Shown here: in pieces, positions 1 through 6,527 of the stretch | Layout of the letters: each line of letters starts with the position of its first letter | Position numbering within the stretch: the stretch's first letter is position 1 | Origin: CAZRZN01 sp964604565 | GTDB taxonomy: Bacteria; Pseudomonadota; Alphaproteobacteria; Rhodobacterales; Rhodobacteraceae | DNA length: 11,145 nucleotides | Assembly: GCA_964604565.1 (NCBI GenBank) | Contig: CAZRZN010000130.1 | Span: 1 to 11,145, forward strand | Reading direction: 5' to 3' | Made by a program: the position numbers and the translations under genes | The notes under the pieces: model-generated | The model's input: only the letters and a program-made list of their open reading frames with translations | Database searches by the model: none | Told to the model about the DNA's origin: nothing

Positions 1-350
1 TGCGCCCGATACCATGCCTGAAAGGTCAGCGCGCCATGTCCGTAGGCCGGGCCGTTCAACTCCTTCGGGGAGCGGAGCGTTTCCATGCGGGCATACGTGC
101 GCCATGGCCCTTCCAGGCCTTCGGGGCTGCGGTCGAGGACGCGCATGTTGTGGATGCCCCCGGTCTTCAACCCCAGCCAGGCAACCATGCCGCACATGCC
201 ACCGCCGATGATCACCACGTCATTGATGCCCTCCCGGGCAGGCACCCAATCCTTGCCCGGCCAACACAGGAACTTCAGATCTTCGCGCAGCCGCGCCTCC
301 AGCGCGGGCAGGCCCTGGCCGTCGATCGTTGCGGGATACTCATGCGTCAT
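1..350 (-). CDS. FAD/NAD(P)-binding oxidoreductase, flavin monooxygenase-like (N-terminal part)
   Basis: Only the first 116 codons are in the window; the gene runs off the left edge. After an N-terminal helix-rich extension of about 43 residues, the protein has a Rossmann dinucleotide-binding motif, VVIIGGGMCG (Gly-rich loop about residues 49-54). A stretch with WRTYARMETLRSPKEL and an aromatic TFQAWY segment follows, as seen in class B flavin monooxygenase-like and related FAD/NAD(P)-binding proteins. The ATG at 350 is preceded by AGGA about 8 bases upstream. It lies 34 bases after the MFS transporter gene and reads the same way, so it is very probably the third gene of that operon. By family it would oxidise a small substrate using NAD(P)H and oxygen, but the substrate is unknown and the catalytic C-terminal part is not visible. 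Confidence is high for an FAD-binding oxidoreductase and low for the reaction. Confidence 0.82.
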   Translation of the reverse strand, partial: MTHEYPATIDGQGLPALEARLREDLKFLCWPGKDWVPAREGINDVVIIGGGMCGMVAWLGLKTGGIHNMRVLDRSPEGLEGPWRTYARMETLRSPKELNGPAYGHGALTFQAWYRA

Positions 351-384
351 TGCGTCTATCCTGTTGGTCTTGTCCGTCCCGGGG

Positions 385-1731
385 TCAAGCCGGGTAGGTG
401 CCGGTCCAATGGGGGTGAAGATCGTCGATCTGAAAGGCGTGGCTGTGGCGATGCCTTGGCCCCTTGGCCGGTGTTTCGCGCAAATGCGCGTGCTGGCTCG
501 GCAACTCGGGGTGTTCGTGGACGCGCTCGACGGGATCGTCCGCCGGCCAGACCCGGGATGCCAGAACGGTCACCCCCACTGTCAGGCCGGACAGTATCAG
601 AAGCGCGGGTTCAAGTCCCGCCAGCGCCGCCAGTTGCCCGGCCAGCGGGTAGGCCACCAGCCAGCCGGCATGCGACAATGAAAACTGTGCCGCGAAAACC
701 GCCGGTCTGTCCGCCGCCTTGGCGGACCGCGCGATGACCAGTCCGCCGGGTGTCAGCACCAAGGACGCCGCCAAGCCGAAGCCCACCCAAAGACCCATGT
801 AGCCCACCTGACCAAGTGGCAGTGCAATGCCCAGACCAAGCACCGCGTGAAGCAGCGCACCGATCAGCATCACCCGGCGTTCCTGCAATCCTTCGATCAG
901 GCGTGGCACACCTACGGCACCGATCGCGGCGCCCATCCCGTAAAAGGCCATGAGGATCGGGAAATACCGTTCCGCATCGCCCAGACGGGCGCCTGCCAGA
1001 ACCACGGAATTCACCAGAACCCAACCCATGCTCAACGACAGGGCGAAATTCAACAGGAACAACCCCCTCAGGCGCGGTGTCCGGCGATAAATGTGCAAAC
1101 CGTTCAAGGCCCGCATCAGGAATGGCCCCTTGCGACGGTCGGGTGCTTCGGCCGGAAAGCGCGTGGCCAGCAAGGCCGCGACGGATCCCAGAAACGCCAG
1201 TGTCGCCACCCAGAAAAGATATTCGGCAGCGATCACCTTCAGAACAAGGGCGGCGAGGATCGGGCTGAGGACGGATTCCAGCGTGTAGGCGATGCGGGAC
1301 CAGACAAGCGCCCGGCTGTAGACCCGTTCATCCGGCAGCACGTCAGGGATGACGGATTGGAACAGCGGGGTGAAGCCCGAGGAAATCGCGAAGAACACAA
1401 ACGCAAGAACGGCGATCTGCCAGGTTTCAGTCGCAAAGGCCATGGGCAGCAACATCACCATCCGACCAAGGTCCAGCGCGATCATCACCTGTTTGCGATG
1501 GCGCCCTGCGAACAAGGCCTCGGCAAGTGGCGCGATACCTACATAGGCCACCATCTTGACCGCCAGCAGAAAACCCAGAATCTGTCCCGCCGCTGCCGCG
1601 CCACCAATCCGGTAGGCCGCCAGAGACATGGCCACGGTCATCATCCCGATCGCAAGAAGCGAGAAGACCTGCGCTCCGAACAGCGTGCGGAAGGCCGGAT
1701 TTGACAGGGGCGAGGCGGGGCGGTCTGTCAT
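385..1731 (-). CDS. MFS transporter with histidine-rich C-terminal tail
   Basis: This 448-residue protein has about twelve hydrophobic segments between residues 15 and 395. The LAEALFAGRHRKQVMIALD stretch near residues 69-87 matches the basic loop between helices 2 and 3 of the major facilitator superfamily, so it is an inner-membrane secondary transporter. The start ATG overlaps the stop of the upstream aminotransferase gene (ATGA, 1728-1731), which indicates translational coupling. The unusual part is the last 47 residues, which should be cytoplasmic. They hold nine histidines (405, 407, 414, 416, 427, 429, 431, 439, 441), mostly as HxH pairs, and finish with a HSHAFQIDDLHPHW block. Such a tail suggests binding of a divalent metal or a sensing role, but this is inference. 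Export or uptake of the substrate or product of the neighbouring aminotransferase and oxidoreductase is plausible. The substrate cannot be predicted. Confidence 0.9.
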   Translation of the reverse strand: MTDRPASPLSNPAFRTLFGAQVFSLLAIGMMTVAMSLAAYRIGGAAAAGQILGFLLAVKMVAYVGIAPLAEALFAGRHRKQVMIALDLGRMVMLLPMAFATETWQIAVLAFVFFAISSGFTPLFQSVIPDVLPDERVYSRALVWSRIAYTLESVLSPILAALVLKVIAAEYLFWVATLAFLGSVAALLATRFPAEAPDRRKGPFLMRALNGLHIYRRTPRLRGLFLLNFALSLSMGWVLVNSVVLAGARLGDAERYFPILMAFYGMGAAIGAVGVPRLIEGLQERRVMLIGALLHAVLGLGIALPLGQVGYMGLWVGFGLAASLVLTPGGLVIARSAKAADRPAVFAAQFSLSHAGWLVAYPLAGQLAALAGLEPALLILSGLTVGVTVLASRVWPADDPVERVHEHPELPSQHAHLRETPAKGPRHRHSHAFQIDDLHPHWTGTYPA

Positions 1732-3188
1732 GAGGGCAATAGTTCCTCCGGACTTTGGATAGCGTTGAATCGGGCCGTGCCAGCATCCACAGCATAGCGA
1801 TTTTCATAGTCTGGGGCGATGCGCACCAGATTGTCCACCGCCTCGATGATCAAATCCGCCTTGTCATCTGTCATCAGAGCCGACAGGTTCAACCGGACCC
1901 AACCCGGTTTTGCGGTTTCCTCGCCACGGTGAAGCGCTGCAATGGCCGCATCCGACTCCGCCCGACCCAGCCCCAGCAACCGGTGACCATAGGGACCCGC
2001 ACAGGCGCATCCACCCCGAGCCTGCACGCCGTGCAGATCGCTCAGCAGTCGGGTGAAGAACTGGTGATGCACAAGCCCCCCCTGCCCATCACGAACCCGG
2101 AAGGAAAAGATCGGCAAGGCGGGGGCATCCAGATTGCCCAAAAGCTCCAACCGGTCGTTTTGCCGCCAGACGCTCAGGGCACGGGATCGCAGCTCCGCCT
2201 GTCGGCTGTCCAGCCAGGACTGGCCGAGGGCCTCCTTGATCAACATGGCGAGCGCTGCGCGGATGTCGCCCGTCACGTTGGGTGTGCCGCCTTCTTCGCG
2301 GGCGGACAGGCTGTCGGAATAGACGTGCCCCCAAGGCGAGACGAAGCTGACCGTCCCTCCACCGGGCAGGGTCGGCGCGCGGCGGCGCGCCATGCCGTCC
2401 CGGATCACCGCGACCCCGCTGGCCCCCGGACCGCCGGGAAACTTGTGCGCTGAAAAAACGATGGCATCCTTTTGCGCATCGGTTCCCGGCTTCATGTCCA
2501 TCGCGCAATAGGGACCGGCGCAGCCATAGTCCCAGATCGCCAGCGCCCCGTGCGCGCGCAACACGCGCGTGACCTCATCGACGTCCTCCAGAATTCCGGT
2601 CACGTTCGACGCGGCCGAAAAACTGCCAACAATCAGCGGCGCCCCCTGCATCGCCCGCAAGACGCGCCGCAATTCCTCAATGTCGGTGCCGCCCTGCCGC
2701 GCCTCGACAACCTCGATCACATCTGCGCCGCTCTCCCGCCACGGCAGGATGTTCGAATGATGCTCGTAGGGCCCGGTCAGCACGACGACGCGCTGCCCCG
2801 CTGCCACAAGGCGTCGAATATCCAGCAAGCCGACGATACGGTTGATCCCCGCGGTCGTGCCCGACCCTGTGAACACGACGCTCATGCTGTCGTCCGCCCC
2901 GGTCAGGCGGGCGATCTGCGCGCGCGCGTTATCACGCAGACGGGTCATGAAGGCGCCGCAGTAGGATGCCTGCGTGTGGGTGTTGGCGTAATAGGGCAGA
3001 ACCTCGTAACGGATGAAATCCTCAACCTGCTCCAGCGCGCGGCCCGACGCCACGTAGTCCGCATAGATCAAGGGGCGCGCGCCGAACGGCCCGTCGATCT
3101 GAACGCCCTCACCGATCAGTCCATCCCGGATGCGGGCGTGAACGTCCTCTACGTTCAGCGCGGAGGCGAAGTCTTCTAGCGGGGACAT
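1728..3188 (-). CDS. Class V PLP-dependent aminotransferase / cysteine-desulfurase-like enzyme
   Basis: This 486-residue fold-type I PLP enzyme has the landmarks of the class V (NifS/SufS/CsdA) group in order: YADYVASGRAL near the N terminus; FTGSGTTAGINRI, the phosphate-binding loop; EHHSNILPW, whose His stacks on the cofactor; IWDYGCAGPY, whose Asp contacts the pyridine nitrogen; and FSAHKFPGGPG with the Schiff-base lysine at about K249. Near the C terminus RGGCACAGPYG places Cys394 and Cys396 where the persulfide-forming cysteine of cysteine desulfurases sits. It is longer than SufS (about 400 residues). The chosen start has GAGGAG four bases upstream; a longer reading beginning at 3233 would add 15 residues without a ribosome site and would consume the control region. 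It is the first gene of an operon with the MFS and FAD genes and is divergent from the Lrp/AsnC gene. Substrate is unknown: desulfurase, amino-acid lyase and transaminase activities all remain possible. Confidence 0.88.
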   Translation of the reverse strand: MSPLEDFASALNVEDVHARIRDGLIGEGVQIDGPFGARPLIYADYVASGRALEQVEDFIRYEVLPYYANTHTQASYCGAFMTRLRDNARAQIARLTGADDSMSVVFTGSGTTAGINRIVGLLDIRRLVAAGQRVVVLTGPYEHHSNILPWRESGADVIEVVEARQGGTDIEELRRVLRAMQGAPLIVGSFSAASNVTGILEDVDEVTRVLRAHGALAIWDYGCAGPYCAMDMKPGTDAQKDAIVFSAHKFPGGPGASGVAVIRDGMARRRAPTLPGGGTVSFVSPWGHVYSDSLSAREEGGTPNVTGDIRAALAMLIKEALGQSWLDSRQAELRSRALSVWRQNDRLELLGNLDAPALPIFSFRVRDGQGGLVHHQFFTRLLSDLHGVQARGGCACAGPYGHRLLGLGRAESDAAIAALHRGEETAKPGWVRLNLSALMTDDKADLIIEAVDNLVRIAPDYENRYAVDAGTARFNAIQSPEELLPS

Positions 3189-3192
3189 GACA

Positions 3193-3198
3193 CTCCTC
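3193..3198 (-). promoter_or_regulatory. Ribosome binding site fixing the aminotransferase start
   Basis: On the minus strand GAGGAG ends four bases before the ATG at 3188. It is the only strong Shine-Dalgarno match near the possible starts and is the reason for choosing 3188 over the upstream in-frame start at 3233. Confidence 0.7.
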
Positions 3199-3258
3199 AG
3201 ATTGCTGTAGGGAGTATGACGCGTATTTGGCAATTTTCTTCACATATTTTCTGCCTTG

Positions 3259-3277
3259 TGATCTGAAATTCAGGTCA
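3259..3277. promoter_or_regulatory. 19-bp palindrome, candidate Lrp/AsnC operator
   Basis: The sequence TGATCTGAAATTCAGGTCA is a dyad around the A at 3268. Eight of nine arm positions pair (TGA.CTGAA against TTCAG.TCA), with one mismatch (T3262/G3274). It lies in the AT-rich region between two divergent genes, 12 bases before the regulator ATG at 3290 and about 70 bases upstream of the aminotransferase start. Autoregulation together with control of a divergent target operon is typical of local Lrp/AsnC regulators, which bind dyad sites, so this is a likely operator. Binding is inferred, not shown. Confidence 0.5.
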
Positions 3278-3289
3278 TATGATCGAGGA

Positions 3290-3754
3290 ATGGCACAAGA
3301 ATTAGATCATTTTGATTGTCGCATACTTGAAGAACTTCAGCGCGACGCATCGCAGTCCCAGCGCGCCCTTGCGGACAGGATCGGCCTGTCACAAAACGCA
3401 TGCTGGCGCCGGCTCAAGTCGCTGGAACGCTCCGGCGCGATCCTCGGGCGAACCGTCGTGATTGACCGTGAAAAGCTTGGCGCAGGATTTGTCGTCTTTT
3501 CACTGGTCAAGACACGCCATCATTCGGCGGACTGGCTGAACCAGTTTCGCCAGCATGTCTCGAATATCCCTGAGGTGATCGATTTCTTCCGCATCGGGGG
3601 CGAATACGACTACCTGCTCAAGATCGTCGCACGCGACATGGCCGGATACGACGATGTCTACAAACGGCTGATCGCCGACATCGAGATGGAGACCGTGACC
3701 TCTTATTTCGCGATGGAGGCCATTGAGGAACAGCGCCCCATTCCCCTTCGGTAG
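3290..3754 (+). CDS. Lrp/AsnC family transcriptional regulator
   Basis: This 154-residue protein has the usual family size. The N terminus MAQELDHFDCRILEELQRD is the classic opening helix of Lrp/AsnC proteins. A winged helix-turn-helix follows at about residues 24-51 (RALADRIGLSQNACWRRLKSLE, recognition helix around SQNACWRRLK). Residues about 65-150 form the AsnC/RAM effector-binding and oligomerisation domain, with VIDFFRIGGEYDYLLKIVARD. The ATG at 3290 fits the family start; an in-frame TTG start at 3227 would add 21 hydrophobic, non-family residues. GAGGA directly abuts the ATG, an unusually short spacing. The protein probably senses an amino acid and controls both itself and the divergent aminotransferase-MFS-FAD operon through the palindrome at 3259-3277. 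The effector is unknown; it is not identifiable as the global Lrp. Confidence 0.93.
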   Translation: MAQELDHFDCRILEELQRDASQSQRALADRIGLSQNACWRRLKSLERSGAILGRTVVIDREKLGAGFVVFSLVKTRHHSADWLNQFRQHVSNIPEVIDFFRIGGEYDYLLKIVARDMAGYDDVYKRLIADIEMETVTSYFAMEAIEEQRPIPLR

Positions 3755-4051
3755 CGTCAGAGGTCAACGGCAGCTTGAACCGCGGAATCGTGAGTGCGTG
3801 GATTTGGGCATCCACGATGACGCGCGGCCAAGGCTGGCGCTGTCACAGAATCCGGTTTCCACACCGTCGAGCCGCAATCGTGGGTCCGGATTAGGCGCCA
3901 TTGCCAGCGCGCCGGGCGCTTGTGGAACTCACCGATGCGCTGGCGCAAATCGACACCGGCGCCGGGCAATCCATCGCCCGCGTGCTCTGGTCATGAAAGG
4001 AGGGACCGACGCGAGGCAGGTCGCCAGCGTCGACCACACGGGACCGCGCGA
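3755..4051. other. Intergenic region between convergent genes, no gene recognised
   Basis: About 297 bases separate the 3' ends of the regulator and the phosphohexomutase gene. I see no convincing gene. A short hairpin (CGTGGAT-TTGGGC-ATCCACG, seven paired bases, around 3797-3816) is present but lacks a T-run, so it is not a standard terminator. One short plus-strand stretch (about 3900-3996) reads ARRALVELTDALAQIDTG and looks vaguely coding-like, perhaps a decayed remnant, but it has no start, no ribosome site and no family I recognise. Confidence 0.4.
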
Positions 4052-5452
4052 TCAGCCGGAAAGCGCCTTGCCCAGTTTCAATAGATACCGGTCGACCAGC
4101 GCCAGTGCAGTCTCGCGGGAGGCCGCCTCCGCGTAGCAGCGAAATTCCGGTGCGTTGCCCGAGGGACGCAGGTGCACCACCTCACCATTTTCAAAGGTGA
4201 CGCGCATGCCATCGGTTTCGTCCAGCGCCTTCTCCGTCCCGACGTCGGCGAAAAATTCGGCGCGCTCAGCGGCTTCGGCAGACAGTCGGGCGATAAACCG
4301 CTGGGATTTCTCTGTCGGAATGCCGGCGATCCGGTCGGCCGCGGTAAACCGCGGCGGAAGCGTATCCAACAAGGCCGACAGGCTGGTGCCAGCGGCGCGC
4401 GCGGCGTTCAGCGGCGCAAGGATTGGCAGCAGGCAATCGCGGGTCATCAGGGGCGACAGCGGACCGGCAGGTGCCCGGGCCTCAAAGCCCAGCAGGAATC
4501 CCCCGTTTGCCTCGTAGCCTACGACCCGGGCTGCGGATCCGGTTTTCAGGGCCTCTTCCATGGCGGCGATCACGAAAGGCGACCCGATCCTTGTCCGTAT
4601 CACCCGGTCAAACCCGAAGGCGCCTTCCGCTTCGATCATGGTGTTCGACGACACAGGCGTGCAAACCGTTTCGGCGCCAAGTGCGCGCGCGGTGACGGCG
4701 CCCAGCACGTCCCCCGGCACCACGCGCATGGCGTCATCCACAAGCATCGGACGATCCGCATCGCCGTCGGTGGAGATCAGCACATGAAGGTCATGCTCTG
4801 CAAACCAACCGGCAAAAAGCCGTCTGGTCTCAGGATCCAGCGCCTCGGTGTCGACGGGAATGAACGTCTCGGACCGAGCGATGGGCAGGGCGATCCCGCC
4901 CAAGGCTTCGACCACCTCGACCATGATGTCGCGCGCAACGGAACTGTGCTGGTAGATCCCCACGCGCATCCCTTGCAATGCATCCGGACCAAAGCCATCG
5001 ACGTAACGCGCCACATAGGCGGACCGCGCGTCGGCCTGCCGGAGCGGGCCGCGCGGACCCGTTGTCGGGGTATGCCCCAGCTCGGAAAGGATCAGCGCCT
5101 CGTCCGTCTTTGAAATCTCGCCGGTGGGCACGTAAAATTTCAGCCCGTTCCGGTCGGCGGGGATGTGGCTCCCGGTGACCATGACGGCTGCCGCCCCGGC
5201 CTGAAGGGACGACAGTGCCAGTGCCGGGGTCGGCACCGGCCCGCAATCAACCGTGTCGAGCCCCGCCTCTCGGGCAGCGTCCAGAACCCAGCCCGCGATC
5301 TCGGGCGAGGACGGACGCAGGTCCCGTCCGACATGCAGCGCGCCACCATTCGGACAGGCGCGCAAGAACGCCATGACATGGTCGCGCACGAGGTCTTCGG
5401 TCAGGTCCACAACAAGGCCGCGCAGGCCGCTTGTGCCGAATTTTGGGGCCAT
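4052..5452 (-). CDS. Alpha-D-phosphohexomutase (phosphomannomutase type)
   Basis: This 466-residue cytoplasmic enzyme interconverts 1- and 6-phosphorylated hexoses, most likely mannose or glucose, feeding nucleotide-sugar synthesis for surface polysaccharide. All four active-site elements are present in order: FGTSGLRG at residues 5-12; TGSHIP with the phosphoserine at about S95; the Mg-binding loop DGDADR at about 229-234; the sugar-specificity loop EANGG at about 314-318; and the phosphate-binding loop RPSGNAPE at about 429-436. The EANGG loop in place of GEESGH argues for the phosphomannomutase-like bacterial group, though phosphoglucosamine or phosphoglucose specificity cannot be excluded. 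The ATG at 5452 is chosen because family members start a few residues before FGTSG and AAGGA lies about 9 bases upstream; a reading from 5500 would add 16 non-family residues. It stands alone, with long untranslated stretches on both sides. Confidence 0.92.
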   Translation of the reverse strand: MAPKFGTSGLRGLVVDLTEDLVRDHVMAFLRACPNGGALHVGRDLRPSSPEIAGWVLDAAREAGLDTVDCGPVPTPALALSSLQAGAAAVMVTGSHIPADRNGLKFYVPTGEISKTDEALILSELGHTPTTGPRGPLRQADARSAYVARYVDGFGPDALQGMRVGIYQHSSVARDIMVEVVEALGGIALPIARSETFIPVDTEALDPETRRLFAGWFAEHDLHVLISTDGDADRPMLVDDAMRVVPGDVLGAVTARALGAETVCTPVSSNTMIEAEGAFGFDRVIRTRIGSPFVIAAMEEALKTGSAARVVGYEANGGFLLGFEARAPAGPLSPLMTRDCLLPILAPLNAARAAGTSLSALLDTLPPRFTAADRIAGIPTEKSQRFIARLSAEAAERAEFFADVGTEKALDETDGMRVTFENGEVVHLRPSGNAPEFRCYAEAASRETALALVDRYLLKLGKALSG

Positions 5453-5920
5453 AATCAGTTGTCCTTGCCTATTCGCGAAGATGTCCGCCGTTACCCGCAC
5501 GGGTCAGTCTGCCTCCCTTTCTCCCGTCTCCTTGTGCCGAAGGCAAGACCGGGTGCAGTGTGAAAAATGTGGACCCCTTGCCTGAGACAGCTTCCTTGTA
5601 GTGCCCGCCACGGTCCCACCGGAGGGAAATCCGTTGACCGGGGCGCAGCCCATTCTCGCAGGGCTCAAGGGCCCACGCCCAGCATCACTCATCGCCATGA
5701 CAGCTTTTCATCGGCGCGGAGCTGTCCGGGCAGGCCCGAATTTTCTCTGGCATCTGGCCGCTTTTGTGGTTGATGATATCGTTGGCGGTCGATTGTCGGC
5801 GATGATTTTCGAAAGCTACGGGTTGAGTTTCACGCCGCTGGAGCGTTGAGTAGAGCGCGAATACATGGCATCGCATCGGTCAGCGCGAAGGCGCGGTCAT
5901 ATCACGAAGAGGGTTGAGTT
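5453..5920. other. Upstream region between divergent phosphohexomutase and cox operon
   Basis: About 468 bases without a recognisable gene. A plus-strand open reading of 82 codons from a GTG at 5601 has no ribosome site and resembles nothing I know. The region must hold the promoters of both flanking transcription units, but I could not pick a convincing -35/-10 pair. An inverted repeat with 7-base arms (5699-5726) is listed separately. The coxG ribosome site (AGAGGG, seven bases before the ATG) is at its right end. Confidence 0.5.
5699..5726. repeat. Inverted repeat GACAGCT-N14-AGCTGTC upstream of the cox operon
   Basis: Two perfect 7-base arms (5699-5705 and 5720-5726) are separated by 14 bases, so arm centres are 21 bases apart, two helical turns. 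It could be a dimeric regulator site for the cox operon about 200 bases downstream, or a chance hairpin. No T-run follows, so it is not a terminator. Confidence 0.3.
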
Positions 5921-6448
5921 ATGCAGATGAGTGACACTCGCGAGATCGCGGCCCCGCGCGATGTCGTCTGGAAGGCCATCCTCGATCCCGAGGTTCTTAA
6001 GGCCTGCGTGCCGGGCTGCACGGAACTTTCGGGATCCGCCGAAGACGGTTTCGAGGCAACGGTCGTCCAGAAAGTCGGCCCGGTAAAGGCGACCTTCAAG
6101 GGCCAGGTGACGATGACGGAAATGGATCCGCAGAACTCGGTCACGCTGAACGGCGAAGGCAAGGGCGGCGCAGCCGGATTTGCCAAGGGCGGCGCCAAGG
6201 TCGATCTGAGCGACGGCGAAGACGGCGGCACGCTGCTGACCTATGACGTTCAGGCCAAGGTGGGCGGAAAGCTGGCGCAGCTGGGCAGCCGAATCATTGA
6301 CGGTTTCGCCAAGAAGATGGCCGACCAGTTCTTTCAGAACTTTCAGGACGCGCTGGAAACGCCCGCCGAGGGCGAAGAGGACAAACCTGCCGCCGACGGC
6401 GACGAAAACCACAAGAAGGGCTGGTTCAAGCGGATGGTGAGGGGCTGA
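5921..6448 (+). CDS. coxG: CoxG-like SRPBCC-domain protein (CO dehydrogenase subunit G family)
   Basis: This 175-residue protein has a SRPBCC lipid/ligand-binding fold over about residues 3-148. It includes the family hallmark VWKAILDPEVLKACVPGC (about 16-33) and the C-terminal long helix with GSRIIDGFAKKMADQFFQNF that closes the hydrophobic cavity. After an acidic Pro/Ala/Glu/Asp-rich linker (about 149-164) it ends in a basic, aromatic segment KKGWFKRMVRG. In CoxG proteins the C-terminal segment serves to attach the molybdenum hydroxylase to the inner membrane, and the cavity has been linked to quinone handling; here that role is inferred. The ATG at 5921 is preferred over the ATG two codons later because AGAGGG lies seven bases before it. 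It heads the cox operon, 79 bases before coxS. No signal peptide or transmembrane segment is visible. Confidence 0.9.
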   Translation: MQMSDTREIAAPRDVVWKAILDPEVLKACVPGCTELSGSAEDGFEATVVQKVGPVKATFKGQVTMTEMDPQNSVTLNGEGKGGAAGFAKGGAKVDLSDGEDGGTLLTYDVQAKVGGKLAQLGSRIIDGFAKKMADQFFQNFQDALETPAEGEEDKPAADGDENHKKGWFKRMVRG

Positions 6449-6527
6449 GGCCCTTTTCCTGTCGCGGATAGGTCCTGCCGATTACGTTTCAGATACCCAG
6501 ACAAGAGTTTTTCCAGGGAGGATACAG

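Noticed and set aside
847..1704. Long open frame of 285 codons on the plus strand opposite the MFS gene.
   Set aside because: It is antisense to a clear MFS protein with membrane helices, and its translation is Gln/His/Arg/Gly-rich with no domain.
3227..3289. Extended TTG start adding 21 residues to the Lrp/AsnC regulator.
   Set aside because: The extra residues are non-family, would cover the palindrome and promoter region, and have no ribosome site.
3797..3816. Hairpin CGTGGAT-TTGGGC-ATCCACG after the regulator gene as a terminator.
   Set aside because: There is no T-run after the stem and the stem is only seven bases; not enough for a rho-independent terminator call.
5573..5595. Minus strand reads CTGTCTCAGGCAAGGGGTCC, resembling the 3' conserved end of a glycine riboswitch, upstream of the phosphohexomutase gene.
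   Set aside because: The required 5' GGGAGAG half and the central GCCGAAGG-type block are not present at the expected distances, and a phosphohexomutase is not a usual glycine riboswitch target. Chance similarity is more likely; a covariance-model search would settle it.
5515..5633. Plus strand GGGTGC...CTGAGAC...CGGAGGGAAA pieces recall a TPP (THI-box) riboswitch.
   Set aside because: The central CCTGAT...AATACCAGC core is missing and no thiamine gene follows.
5601..5849. Open frame of 82 codons starting with GTG in the gap before coxG.
   Set aside because: No ribosome site, no recognised domain, unremarkable composition; long open frames are common by chance in GC-rich DNA.
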